The notes under the pieces are model-generated. The model did not search any database, was not told the DNA's origin, and saw only the letters and a program-made list of their open reading frames with translations. Position numbers and translations under genes: made by a program. Below are positions 34,928-42,729 of a DNA stretch of 64,000 bases, in pieces. The DNA is from Filomicrobium sp. (GTDB lineage Bacteria > Pseudomonadota > Alphaproteobacteria > Rhizobiales > Hyphomicrobiaceae): positions 2,048,606 through 2,112,605 of the forward strand of contig CP051234.1 in assembly GCA_017792465.1 (NCBI GenBank). The letters are read 5' to 3'. Within the stretch, counting starts at the first letter, position 1. The number at the start of each line of letters is the position of its first letter.

Positions 34928-35548
34928 TCAGAAATTTTTCGCCCCACCTTCGATTCGCAAAATCATCTGCACAAGGTCAGCGACTGATTTCGCCTCCATC
35001 TTCGCCATCATGTTCGCCCGGTAGACCTCAACCGTTTTGCTGCGGAGCGACAGCCGGTCGGCGATCGATTTGCTGGGCAACCCTTCGCAAACAAGCTGGG
35101 CGATTTCTTTTTCCCGCCGTGTCAGGCTCTCATAGCGCGCAAGCACCTTTTGCCTGCCTTGCTCGACGGCCCATAGCTCGCGGGCTTTGGAAATCGCCTG
35201 GCCGGTGCGCTCAAGAAGCGCCTGGTCGTTGTATGGCTTTTGGAAGAAGTCGAAGGCCCCGGCCCGCATCGCCCGCACAGCCATCGGGACATCGCCATGA
35301 CCGGTGACCATGATGGTTGGCAAACACCATCCCATTTCATTGACGTGACGCTGCAGTTCCAGACCGCTCATACCGGGCATGCGCACGTCGAGGACCAGAC
35401 ATCCTGGCGCGCCGGTGTATTCGTCGAGGAACTCGTGGGCGGACGCATAACTGACGACCTTCTGGCCCACCGACTCAAGAAGCCATGCCAGGGATTGGCG
35501 CGCCGGCCCATCGTCGTCTACGACTATGACGCACGCATCTGATTGCAT
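34928..35548 (-). CDS. FixJ-type response regulator
   Basis: A 206-residue regulator: receiver domain (about 5-120) with acidic D11-D13, phosphoacceptor D54 in CLVLDVRMPGMSG and the Lys in FFQKPYND, then a LuxR/FixJ-type DNA-binding domain (about 140-200; LTRREKEIAQLVCEGLPSKS and IADRLSLRSKTVEVYRANM). Full phosphorelay residues are present. It overlaps the end of the upstream kinase by 25 bases, so the two form a pair. Likely targets are the OsmC promoter region just downstream, the mtoX operon, or both. Confidence 0.92.
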   Translation of the reverse strand: MQSDACVIVVDDDGPARQSLAWLLESVGQKVVSYASAHEFLDEYTGAPGCLVLDVRMPGMSGLELQRHVNEMGWCLPTIMVTGHGDVPMAVRAMRAGAFDFFQKPYNDQALLERTGQAISKARELWAVEQGRQKVLARYESLTRREKEIAQLVCEGLPSKSIADRLSLRSKTVEVYRANMMAKMEAKSVADLVQMILRIEGGAKNF

Positions 35549-36819
35549 CGCGCTTGGCTCCCTTCGGTGAGTGCGGGTAATTCGATCGATACGGTCAGGC
35601 CGGCGCCTGGGCCGGTCAAGGCCGCGTTAATGCGGCCGCCGTGGACTTCAATGATCGACCTGCAGATCGCCAGGCCCATGCCCATCCCACGCTTTTTAGT
35701 TGTGAAGAACGGCTGGAACAGCTTGTCGACGTCCAGGCAACCGCTTTGCGAGCCTGCGTCGGTGACGTCAATGCGGATCGAGCCACCAGGACCAACGTTC
35801 GACCGGATCGTCAGGACGCGTTCGCGGTCTTCCAGGTCTGCCATGGCCTCGACGCCATTGCGCACAATGTTCAGGACCACCTGTTCCAGTTGGGTTCCAT
35901 CGCCGCATACGAGCGGAAGCGCCGGAGACAGTTCTTTTTGAATACGGACGTTGGATGCCCTGGCTTCGACATCCGCGAGCATCAAGGCATCGGAGATCAC
36001 GTCGTTGACGCTGAGCGGATGATGTCCGCCATCTTTGTCCGAGACGTAAGCCCGCACGCTGCGAATGATGTTGGCTGCCCTGATGGCCTGGCTGCTGATT
36101 TCATGAATGGCGGTGCTGATTTCTTCGCAATCTTCCCGCGCCGCGATCCGGCGGAGGCAGCCGCGCGAATAGTTGGCGATTGCGGTGAGCGGCTGATTGA
36201 GTTCGTGTGCGAGCATCGTCGCCAACTGCGCCATATTGTGAAGACGCGAGGCGTGGGCGAGTTCGCGCGACTCTCTTTGAAGCTGATGCTCGTAAAGTTT
36301 TCGCGCGCTGATGTCGCGGGTTATCGCGAGCAAGGCGACAACCGATCCGTTCGCGTCGCGCAAAGGTGCGGCGTGGGTTTCCATCCAAAGGCGGCGCTTT
36401 TTCAAAGAAATGATCTGGAATTCGAGTGTCTCAGTCTGACCGCGGAGCACACTTTCTGACAAGCGTCGGTAGTCGTCGTGAAATTCCGGAGCGACAAAGT
36501 TGAAGACCGAATGGCCGACGATCTGCTCGGGAATCTCGGCTTCGACAAGGTCGAGACCGGCGGGGTTCATCTCGATGATCGTGCCGTCGTGGGCCTGGAC
36601 CTTTACGCACTCGGGCTCGGTGGCGATGATCTTGCGCAGCCTTTCTTCATTTTCTGCCAGCCGCGCGTCGATATCGGAGCCCAAGGCGATCTTGGCGTCG
36701 CGGTCGGTAATGGTCGAGCGTAACGACTGGCGCGAGAAATGAAGCCAGGCCGCCAGCAGGGCCAACGTCAGGCACGTGGCGGCAAGCGCGATATGCAGAT
36801 AGTCGATCGGGACGGTCAT
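35524..36819 (-). CDS. PAS-domain sensor histidine kinase (FixL-type layout)
   Basis: A 431-residue kinase with one N-terminal membrane helix (LHIALAATCLTLALLAAWLH), a PAS domain (about 60-180; ERLRKIIATEPECVKVQAHD, GTIIEMNPAGLDLV), a HisKA dimerisation helix with H205 in MLAHELNQPLTAIANYSRG, and an HATPase domain (QVVLNIVRNGVEAM, GMGMGLAICRSIIEVHGG). There is no obvious heme-binding FixL His pattern, so the signal is unknown. Its start overlaps the stop of the MauG-like gene by 4 bases, placing a sensor inside the methanethiol oxidase operon. Signals such as methanethiol, sulfide, peroxide or redox state are possible. Confidence 0.9.
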   Translation of the reverse strand: MTVPIDYLHIALAATCLTLALLAAWLHFSRQSLRSTITDRDAKIALGSDIDARLAENEERLRKIIATEPECVKVQAHDGTIIEMNPAGLDLVEAEIPEQIVGHSVFNFVAPEFHDDYRRLSESVLRGQTETLEFQIISLKKRRLWMETHAAPLRDANGSVVALLAITRDISARKLYEHQLQRESRELAHASRLHNMAQLATMLAHELNQPLTAIANYSRGCLRRIAAREDCEEISTAIHEISSQAIRAANIIRSVRAYVSDKDGGHHPLSVNDVISDALMLADVEARASNVRIQKELSPALPLVCGDGTQLEQVVLNIVRNGVEAMADLEDRERVLTIRSNVGPGGSIRIDVTDAGSQSGCLDVDKLFQPFFTTKKRGMGMGLAICRSIIEVHGGRINAALTGPGAGLTVSIELPALTEGSQARCNQMRAS

Positions 36820-38060
36820 TCTCGTTCACCGGGAGGTCGCAACACAACTGGTCCATCATCGGCGATGGCCGCGGGCGATTCAACACCCTGATTGGTTGAA
36901 GTCTCCCAGTATGAAAGCTCTCCATCAAGAGTTTTCAGGAACGCCACCAAAGCCTCGATCTCGCGCGCACTGAGATTGAGGGGGGCGAGCCTGCCGCTGA
37001 GCCCCTCGTTGGCGTATCCGCCGCCGTTGTAGTAATTCACGACCTCTTTCAAGGTTGCAAGCGAGCCATCGTGCATATATGGGCCGGTTTTCGAGACGTC
37101 GCGCAGGGTGGGTGTCTTGTAGGCCCATCGGTCTTCCTCTTTCAGCGTGACCGCGAACCGACCAATGTCGTTAATCGGCTTTTCCGAATATCGCTCAACG
37201 TCGGAACTTGGCACATCGATGAAGACACCTTTTGCAAGCTCAACCTTGTAGGAGGAGACCGGATCAACCATGGCTTTGTAGCCGATCCCGGTGTTGTGGA
37301 ATTGCATGTCCGTAAAAAGCGCTGTTTGCTCACCGATGTGGTGGCAGTTGCTACAGCCCGCCTTGCCGACGAACAACGCAAAGCCTGCTTTCTCCTGCGC
37401 CGACATTGCTCCATCATCGTTGCCGAAGCGCCATTTGTCGAAGCGCGAATTGCCCGACACCAGCGTTATCTCATAGGCTGCAAGAGCGTGGCCCAAAGTG
37501 TTCGGCGTGAGGCCTTCTTCTGGATACGTCTTTTCGAATACTGCAATGTAGTCATCGAGGTGCCGGACGCGTTCGATCACCGAGCCGATCGAGGGGTTGG
37601 CCATCTCTACTGGCGACAGCAACGGCAACCAGACCTGCCATTCGATATGGTTCTCGCGGCCGTCGTGAAACAACCACTTCTGATAGGCCACGTTCAATAA
37701 CGACGGCGCATTCCTTTGCAGCGTACGCCCTTCAAAGCCAACAGCCTTTGCCGACTGATTGGATGCGAAGGCGTTCTCCTGCAAATGACACATGGCGCAG
37801 GACAGCGTATTGTTGAACGAGAGGCGCCGGTCGAAAAACAACCTCTTGCCAAGTTCGACAGCAGCCTTCGTTGGCCACTGCACCGTGTCTGGAAGCGGGG
37901 GCAGGCCGAGCGGCAGGTGGGCGTTGTTTGTCCCAGACCGTCGTTCTTCGCTTTGTGTCAGGTCGCGCGGGACCTGTGCGCCTGGATTGCCAAAGGCATA
38001 CCCGCCGACGAGCAAAGCACTAAAGGCAAATCCGCTGAGCCACAGTACGGATAACTTCAC
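36816..38060 (-). CDS. MauG/cytochrome c peroxidase-like di-heme protein
   Basis: A 414-residue exported protein: signal peptide (to about residue 24), heme site CAMCH (C88, C91, H92) and second heme site CSNCH (C236, C239, H240), with the family's RNAPSLLNVAY and GPYMHDGSLATLKEVV. Di-heme proteins of this group either reduce H2O2 or, as in MauG, modify a partner enzyme. A mauG-like gene is a known neighbour of mtoX in Hyphomicrobium, where it is thought to help MtoX mature or deal with peroxide. It lies 23 bases after the SCO gene and overlaps the sensor kinase gene by 4 bases. Confidence 0.9.
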   Translation of the reverse strand: MKLSVLWLSGFAFSALLVGGYAFGNPGAQVPRDLTQSEERRSGTNNAHLPLGLPPLPDTVQWPTKAAVELGKRLFFDRRLSFNNTLSCAMCHLQENAFASNQSAKAVGFEGRTLQRNAPSLLNVAYQKWLFHDGRENHIEWQVWLPLLSPVEMANPSIGSVIERVRHLDDYIAVFEKTYPEEGLTPNTLGHALAAYEITLVSGNSRFDKWRFGNDDGAMSAQEKAGFALFVGKAGCSNCHHIGEQTALFTDMQFHNTGIGYKAMVDPVSSYKVELAKGVFIDVPSSDVERYSEKPINDIGRFAVTLKEEDRWAYKTPTLRDVSKTGPYMHDGSLATLKEVVNYYNGGGYANEGLSGRLAPLNLSAREIEALVAFLKTLDGELSYWETSTNQGVESPAAIADDGPVVLRPPGERE

Positions 38061-38083
38061 GATTTCGCCCCTTCTTAAGGTTC

Positions 38084-38809
38084 CTAGTTTATTGGCCGTC
38101 CAGCGTCCTCGATCAGCAGCGTCTCGATGTCATTGAAAACGACCTCAGGAACGAAGAAGCCGGAGGTATAAATTTCTCGTACCCAGGAATTCTTGTCTAT
38201 CAGATAGAATTTCACCTGATGACTGATCGTCGTCAGGGAATTCCCGTTGTCGTCGAGGTCTCTGGCCGCACTTTGACCGAAGCCTTCCAAAAGCGTTGCC
38301 AGATATTGATCCGACCAGGTCGTCAGGAAGTTCCATGGCACTTTCGCGTAATCGTCTTTGCGCGCCTGGGCAAAGACACTGAGCCGGTCTGGCGTGTCGA
38401 CCCGAGGATCGAGGCTGATAAAGATCAAGCGCACCTTGCCGTGCAGTTCCTTCCGATCAAGAAGCTCTGCATAGACGGTTTCGAATGCCGACCAGATCGC
38501 TGGGCAACCTGCCGGGTCTCGGCAGGTTGCATAGAAGAAACTCACAAGTGAGATCTGACCTGTGGTGTACTGCGATAGAGGCCGCGGCCACCATTCAGAA
38601 TCCTCCAACACCCACTCGCTCGGCGCCTTTTGTATTTTGTAGAGCTTGTAAGTGCCTGGCTTTGGAAAAAGGGGGCCGGCGCTCCCCTGACCTGATGCGA
38701 CTGCAGACGGGTAAGCAGTCAACATCAGGCAGATTAACAGGATGCCGGCCCTTATAGGGGTACAACCGGTGGAGGAAGCCATGCCAGTGAACCCAAAACG
38801 CTTTTCCAT
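38084..38809 (-). CDS. SCO1/SenC-family copper chaperone
   Basis: A 241-residue thioredoxin-fold protein with an N-terminal membrane anchor or signal (ILLICLMLTAYPSAVASG). Copper-binding residues are C96 and C102 in FFYATCRDPAGCPAIW and H197 in TTISHQVKFYLID. The two Cys are separated by five residues, not three as in classical Sco1. SCO proteins load copper onto periplasmic enzymes. SBP56 methanethiol oxidase is copper-dependent, and SCO genes are known to accompany mtoX. Its ATG follows the mtoX stop directly (TAAATG), so the two are translated together. Confidence 0.92.
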   Translation of the reverse strand: MEKRFGFTGMASSTGCTPIRAGILLICLMLTAYPSAVASGQGSAGPLFPKPGTYKLYKIQKAPSEWVLEDSEWWPRPLSQYTTGQISLVSFFYATCRDPAGCPAIWSAFETVYAELLDRKELHGKVRLIFISLDPRVDTPDRLSVFAQARKDDYAKVPWNFLTTWSDQYLATLLEGFGQSAARDLDDNGNSLTTISHQVKFYLIDKNSWVREIYTSGFFVPEVVFNDIETLLIEDAGRPIN

Positions 38810-40129
38810 TTAGTTCGTCAGCGAGCGATAGGTTTCCAGGGTTCCTCCAATCGCAGCCGACTGGGGTTTGGCGGAGAACTTCATATGATGCGCGCGGCCG
38901 AGCTTCTGCTTGATGAAGTCGAGCTTGAAGCGTTCTTTCAGTTCCTTGCCGTCCCAATCGTAGGCAATCAGGAATTGATCGTTCTTGTCGCCCTTCATGT
39001 CCCAATTCGCCAGCAGTGACGTCGTGAAGTAGACGCGCTTACCATCCCAGCTTTGCGAAACCATGTTGACCTGGTTGCCGATCTTCTTGGAATAGACCTG
39101 CTTTGGCGCATGGATATCGCTGATATCAAACAGACGCGTCGTGCCGTCCATGAAGGTATTGACCCAGAGATGTTTGCGGCTGGAGGCGATGGATATGTCG
39201 ACCGGCAGCGGAATTTTTGAAGGATCGCCGACGGTTGCGACGTCTTTGGCCTGCCATTCGCCCTTCTCGTCTTTGTGCACGAGCCAGAGCTTGGATGTCA
39301 GAGCCGTTGCGGTCAGAGCCCAATCATCTCCGGGCTTGAGCGACCAGCGGATTTCCAGCGGCGCGCCGGGGACGTTGAAGACTTTCTTGGGCGTCATGGC
39401 CTTGAAGTCCCAGATGGCCATTGATGACCCAAAGTTCTTCATGGCTTCCTTGTCTTTGACGAGCGTGCCCAGATCCATCATGTAATTGGTCCAGCCGGTG
39501 AAACTGGACGTCAGCATGACGTTCTGATCGGGATTAATACCGATGTCGTAACCGTAGCCGTCGCCGCCCATTTTCCCAGTCGGCATATCGTGTTTCGAAA
39601 CGAATTCGCCGGAATTGGTGTAAATAGCGATACCGGTTTCGCCACTGTGGTCTTTCGCATTCGAAAGCGCCTGAATAGCTATACGGCCAGGCAATGCATA
39701 AAACGTGTGCGGGCCGACATATCCGGTTTTTTCAACAAAATTGGTAATTGTCTTGTGAAGAACCGGTTTTGCTGGATCGGCAAGATCGAAAATGAAGATC
39801 TTGTTGTCGTCCAAGCGGCCGGCCCAAAGATAGCGCCGGTCGTCGGTAAAGCCTGTGTGATGAGCTTCGCCGCGCCCACCGACACTCGTCGAGTCGATGA
39901 CCTTGCCGTAATTCGGCGATTTTGGATCGACATCGACGGTGACGAGCTTGTCGGATTCGTCACCGAGGCCCGGCATCCCGAGCGTCCAAATGTGCATAAA
40001 TTGTTCCTGACCCGTGACAAGCGCCGAGGTGAACGGCGAGTTGCAGGTCTCGTCAGCGATCGTCGGCGCGCCCATGGCAGACAACAGCCCTGTAGCGACA
40101 CAAGCGACGCGAGCCCAACGTGCGAGCAT
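38810..40129 (-). CDS. mtoX: Methanethiol oxidase, SBP56 (selenium-binding protein) family
   Basis: A 439-residue protein. The signal peptide (about 1-25, cleavage near TIA-DE) places it in the periplasm, as for the characterised Hyphomicrobium enzyme; cytosolic SBP56 proteins lack it. SBP56 motifs include GRGEAHHTGFTDDRRYLWAG (H90, H91), FMHIWTLGMPGLGD, GYGYDIGINPDQNVMLTSS and, near the C-terminus, GRAHHMKFSA (H414, H415), likely metal ligands. MtoX oxidises methanethiol to formaldehyde, hydrogen sulfide and hydrogen peroxide using copper. Followed by SCO and MauG-like genes, the order reported for mtoX operons. Divergent from a LysR regulator across two palindromes. Confidence 0.95.
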   Translation of the reverse strand: MLARWARVACVATGLLSAMGAPTIADETCNSPFTSALVTGQEQFMHIWTLGMPGLGDESDKLVTVDVDPKSPNYGKVIDSTSVGGRGEAHHTGFTDDRRYLWAGRLDDNKIFIFDLADPAKPVLHKTITNFVEKTGYVGPHTFYALPGRIAIQALSNAKDHSGETGIAIYTNSGEFVSKHDMPTGKMGGDGYGYDIGINPDQNVMLTSSFTGWTNYMMDLGTLVKDKEAMKNFGSSMAIWDFKAMTPKKVFNVPGAPLEIRWSLKPGDDWALTATALTSKLWLVHKDEKGEWQAKDVATVGDPSKIPLPVDISIASSRKHLWVNTFMDGTTRLFDISDIHAPKQVYSKKIGNQVNMVSQSWDGKRVYFTTSLLANWDMKGDKNDQFLIAYDWDGKELKERFKLDFIKQKLGRAHHMKFSAKPQSAAIGGTLETYRSLTN

Positions 40130-40218
40130 GGTTTCCTCCTGAGTTTTTTGCGTATTTGTGACCGGGCCTGGACGAGCACCGATCCGCTTGACAGGAGGCT
40201 AGCGACAATCGTATTCAG

Positions 40219-40235
40219 TTCAAATTATATTTGAA
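40219..40235. promoter_or_regulatory. Inverted repeat between mtoX and the LysR gene
   Basis: TTCAAAT, TAT, ATTTGAA: perfect 7-base repeat, about 90 bases upstream of the mtoX start. AT-rich and LysR-box-like (T-N11-A fits within it). Likely operator for the divergent regulator. Confidence 0.5.
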
Positions 40236-40240
40236 AATAC

Positions 40241-40261
40241 TATAGATAGCCTCTCTCTATA
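40241..40261. promoter_or_regulatory. LysR-box-like palindrome next to the regulator gene
   Basis: TATAGA, nine bases, TCTATA: perfect 6-base arms, 36 bases upstream of the LysR start. Together with the repeat at 40219-40235, set one and a half to two helical turns away, it looks like a pair of LysR-type recognition and activation sites. Confidence 0.5.
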
Positions 40262-40296
40262 CATTTAATAGTCAACGCAAATGAATGGAGGGCGTC

Positions 40297-41190
40297 GTGA
40301 ATATTCAGCAGCTCAGATACGCGCGGGCATTGTGCGATGAGCGCTCATTTGTCGGCGCTGCAGCCAAGTGTTCGGTCACGCAACCGACGCTGTCCAACGC
40401 CATTGCGCAGCTTGAAGCCGAGCTTGGATGCAAGCTGTTTGACCGCAATACGCGCAGCGTGCGCCTGACCCGGTTCGGTGAGCAAATCATGCCGGCAATC
40501 CGCGAGGTTGTCAGTGCTTTTGAGCGGCTTCAGCACCAGGCCAAATATCTTGCCAAAAACCAGCTGACGGAAACGCACATTGGAATCTCACCGATCATTG
40601 GGATTAGCTACGCGTCAAATATTTTCAGTAAATTCTCTAAATCGCAATGCGACCTCAAGCCCGTTTATCGGGAAGAGAATCTGGATGAGCTTTATCGATT
40701 ATTGAAACAGGGGCAGCTTGATATTGTGATTGCGCCTATTGAAGGAGCAAATGCGAAATTCAAGGACTGTATATTTCATTTATTGGACAGCGAACCTTTG
40801 GTGTATGTCGCAAGCAGCGAAAATTCTGCGTCCTGGGATGGCCGCAAGGAAATAGAACTGAGCGAACTGGAGCCGCTTGAATTCGTATTGGTGCCGGACG
40901 CCTGCGGACTTACGCGTGTCACCAAGCATCATTTTGAAAAAAGCGGTTTATCGCTGCGGCGCTATCCGGGTGAAGCGAGCAGTTATCGCGTCATTCAGGA
41001 CTGGGCCTTGTTGGGTTTGGGGTCCGGCATTCTACCGGAATCGAAGCTTGAGAAAGGCGATGCAGCGAGCACGTACTGCAAGATCACCAACAATGGCGAG
41101 CCATTGACCATCGACTATTATGCATTTGGCAAGCCGAATACGATTTCACCGCAACTGTTCTCGCAAATCTGGCAGAAATTGACCGAGTAG
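40297..41190 (+). CDS. LysR-type transcriptional regulator (OxyR-like fold)
   Basis: A 297-residue regulator from GTG 40297, chosen because GGAGG lies six bases upstream and it gives the canonical N-terminus MNIQQLRYARALCDERS. Helix-turn-helix: FVGAAAKCSVTQPTLSNAIA and QLEAELGCKLFDRNTRSVRL. The effector domain (about 88-297) has Cys residues at QCDLKPVYRE, FKDCIFHLL and DACGLTRV, so redox or thiol sensing is conceivable; ligand unknown. Divergent from mtoX, it is the obvious local regulator of that operon, acting at the palindromes between them. The gene body and its flanks are more AT-rich than neighbours around 40640-40780. Confidence 0.9.
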   Translation: MNIQQLRYARALCDERSFVGAAAKCSVTQPTLSNAIAQLEAELGCKLFDRNTRSVRLTRFGEQIMPAIREVVSAFERLQHQAKYLAKNQLTETHIGISPIIGISYASNIFSKFSKSQCDLKPVYREENLDELYRLLKQGQLDIVIAPIEGANAKFKDCIFHLLDSEPLVYVASSENSASWDGRKEIELSELEPLEFVLVPDACGLTRVTKHHFEKSGLSLRRYPGEASSYRVIQDWALLGLGSGILPESKLEKGDAASTYCKITNNGEPLTIDYYAFGKPNTISPQLFSQIWQKLTE

Positions 41191-41252
41191 CGAGCTTGTC
41201 TTTGCTCCCTCAACACCACTTTTGCTTGACGCTCCGCAGGCGCGCGTCAGAT

Positions 41253-41315
41253 GCAAGCTTGTGTTGAGTGGCTTTTCAATCGTCAACACTGCGCAAGCTT
41301 GTGTTAAGCGTGGCT
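41253..41315. repeat. Two copies of a 21-base direct repeat
   Basis: GCAAGCTTGTGTTGAGTGGCT at 41253 recurs at about 41293 as GCAAGCTTGTGTTAAGCGTGGC, 40 bases apart. The first copy can also pair with CTCAACAC at about 41208, giving a hairpin after the LysR gene. Possibly a terminator region that was duplicated. Confidence 0.45.
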
Positions 41316-41366
41316 ACCCGCGGCGGAAACAAGCGGGCTCAAGATTTCGACCGGCAAGAGCTTCTC

Positions 41367-41663
41367 TCAGCCGTGCGGCTGCTTGATATCGATGACGGCG
41401 CGCGAACTGGGCCAGCGGCGGAACTGCAGCTTCACAACCTGACCGGCTTTGAGGTCGGGACTGGCTTCAGGGTTGTAGCTGTATGACTTGTGATTGATGA
41501 GAAGCCGGTGGGAGCGGATGTCCACCGTTTCGACACGGCCGGTGACCGAGCGCCGGGTGATTTGATCGATCGTTCCAGCGGACGCCAAGACGATGAGCAG
41601 GCCCGCGCCTGCCCACATCATCTTTTGCGTCGAACTGGACTCCATATTCATCATTTGGCTCAT
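41367..41663 (-). CDS. Small membrane-anchored DUF1344-like protein
   Basis: A 98-residue protein with one membrane helix (MMWAGAGLLIVLASAG) then a short periplasmic domain: VTGRVETVDIRSHRLLINHK, DLKAGQVVKLQFRRW, VIDIKQ. The pattern of a strand, a surface turn, an LxxGxxVxV strand is like small DUF1344-type proteins. It stands alone on the minus strand, after the LysR gene. Two more small proteins with similar strand patterns lie at 44.9 and 45.3 kb. Function unknown. Confidence 0.6.
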   Translation of the reverse strand: MSQMMNMESSSTQKMMWAGAGLLIVLASAGTIDQITRRSVTGRVETVDIRSHRLLINHKSYSYNPEASPDLKAGQVVKLQFRRWPSSRAVIDIKQPHG

Positions 41664-42051
41664 TCACGCCGGCCGGCCATCAGAGGATTTGGCAGGCGGT
41701 GATTGGTTCTGCAGCAACGGCAGGTGCCACGTTAATCTTCAAATCTATTTTTGCGGCCTCACCTTGGACGCCATGAGTTTTCCGATGGCTGTCCGGCTAC
41801 CGGCCAGCGCTGCGCCCGGACCGCATGATTAAGATGCTGGAATTGGTTGTCGGCCTCATTGCCCAAACCTCAAACTTTCGTAAGGTTGCAATTGCGACTG
41901 GCCAGGACCCACGCGGAAGTGCGACGTTATGCAAATCAACGGTTTCGAAGGGTAAGTCTTGCAACGCGTTCGACTTCGTATGAAACCGGTATTGCCGGGC
42001 CCCCAGTCCCCCAAGACGCGCCCGTGCCCGAATTAATCCGGACCTGCCGCA
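41664..42051. other. Intergenic region upstream of the OmpR-type pair
   Basis: About 390 bases with no convincing gene. It should contain promoters for the two-component genes on the plus strand and for the small membrane protein on the minus strand. Confidence 0.5.
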
Positions 42052-42729
42052 ATGCGCATACTGCTTATCGAAGACGATCCTGAGACCGCGCGCTATGTTT
42101 GCGACGGCATGAAGGAAGAGGGTCATACGGTCGATCATTTGATCGACGGGCGCGAGGGCCTGATGCAGGCGTCCACCGGTGTTTATGACGCCATCATCGT
42201 CGACCGGATGCTGCCCGGCCTCGATGGACTGTCGCTCGTTAAGACCTTGCGGGCCGCCTGCGGTAAGACTCCTGTATTGTTTTTGACTTCGCTTGGCGCC
42301 GTCAACGACCGGGTGCAGGGACTGGAAGCCGGTGGCGACGACTATTTGACAAAGCCGTTTGCGTTCTCGGAACTGTTGGCGCGCGTCAACGCCCTGGCCC
42401 GCCGCCCGCCATTGCAGGGCGAGAAAACGAAGCTTGCCGTCGCTGACCTTGAGATGGATCTGATCAGCCGTGTGGTCATCCGCAACGGTCAGCAAATCGA
42501 TCTGCAACCGCGCGAATTCCGGCTGCTCGAAGTCTTGATGCGCAACGCCGGGCGCGTCGTCACGCGCACAATGTTGTTGGAGCAGGTCTGGGACTTTCAC
42601 TTCGATCCCAAAACCAGTGTCGTCGAAACGCACATCTCAAGACTGAGAGCGAAAATCGACCGGCCGTTCAAGGCCCATCTGGTTCATACCCTAAAGGGGG
42701 TTGGCTACTCGCTACATGCGCCCCGCTAG
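42052..42729 (+). CDS. OmpR/PhoB-type response regulator
   Basis: A 225-residue regulator. Receiver domain: acidic pair in LLIEDDP (D8, D9), phosphoacceptor D51 in AIIVDRMLPGLDG, Thr in LFLTSLG and Lys in YLTKPFAFSELL. C-terminal winged helix of OmpR type (about 125-222; LQPREFRLLEVLMRNAGRVV, SVVETHISRLRAKID, HTLKGVGYSL). It overlaps the following kinase gene by 14 bases. Signals and targets are unknown; the cytochrome gene 150 bases after the kinase may be controlled by it. Confidence 0.92.
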   Translation: MRILLIEDDPETARYVCDGMKEEGHTVDHLIDGREGLMQASTGVYDAIIVDRMLPGLDGLSLVKTLRAACGKTPVLFLTSLGAVNDRVQGLEAGGDDYLTKPFAFSELLARVNALARRPPLQGEKTKLAVADLEMDLISRVVIRNGQQIDLQPREFRLLEVLMRNAGRVVTRTMLLEQVWDFHFDPKTSVVETHISRLRAKIDRPFKAHLVHTLKGVGYSLHAPR

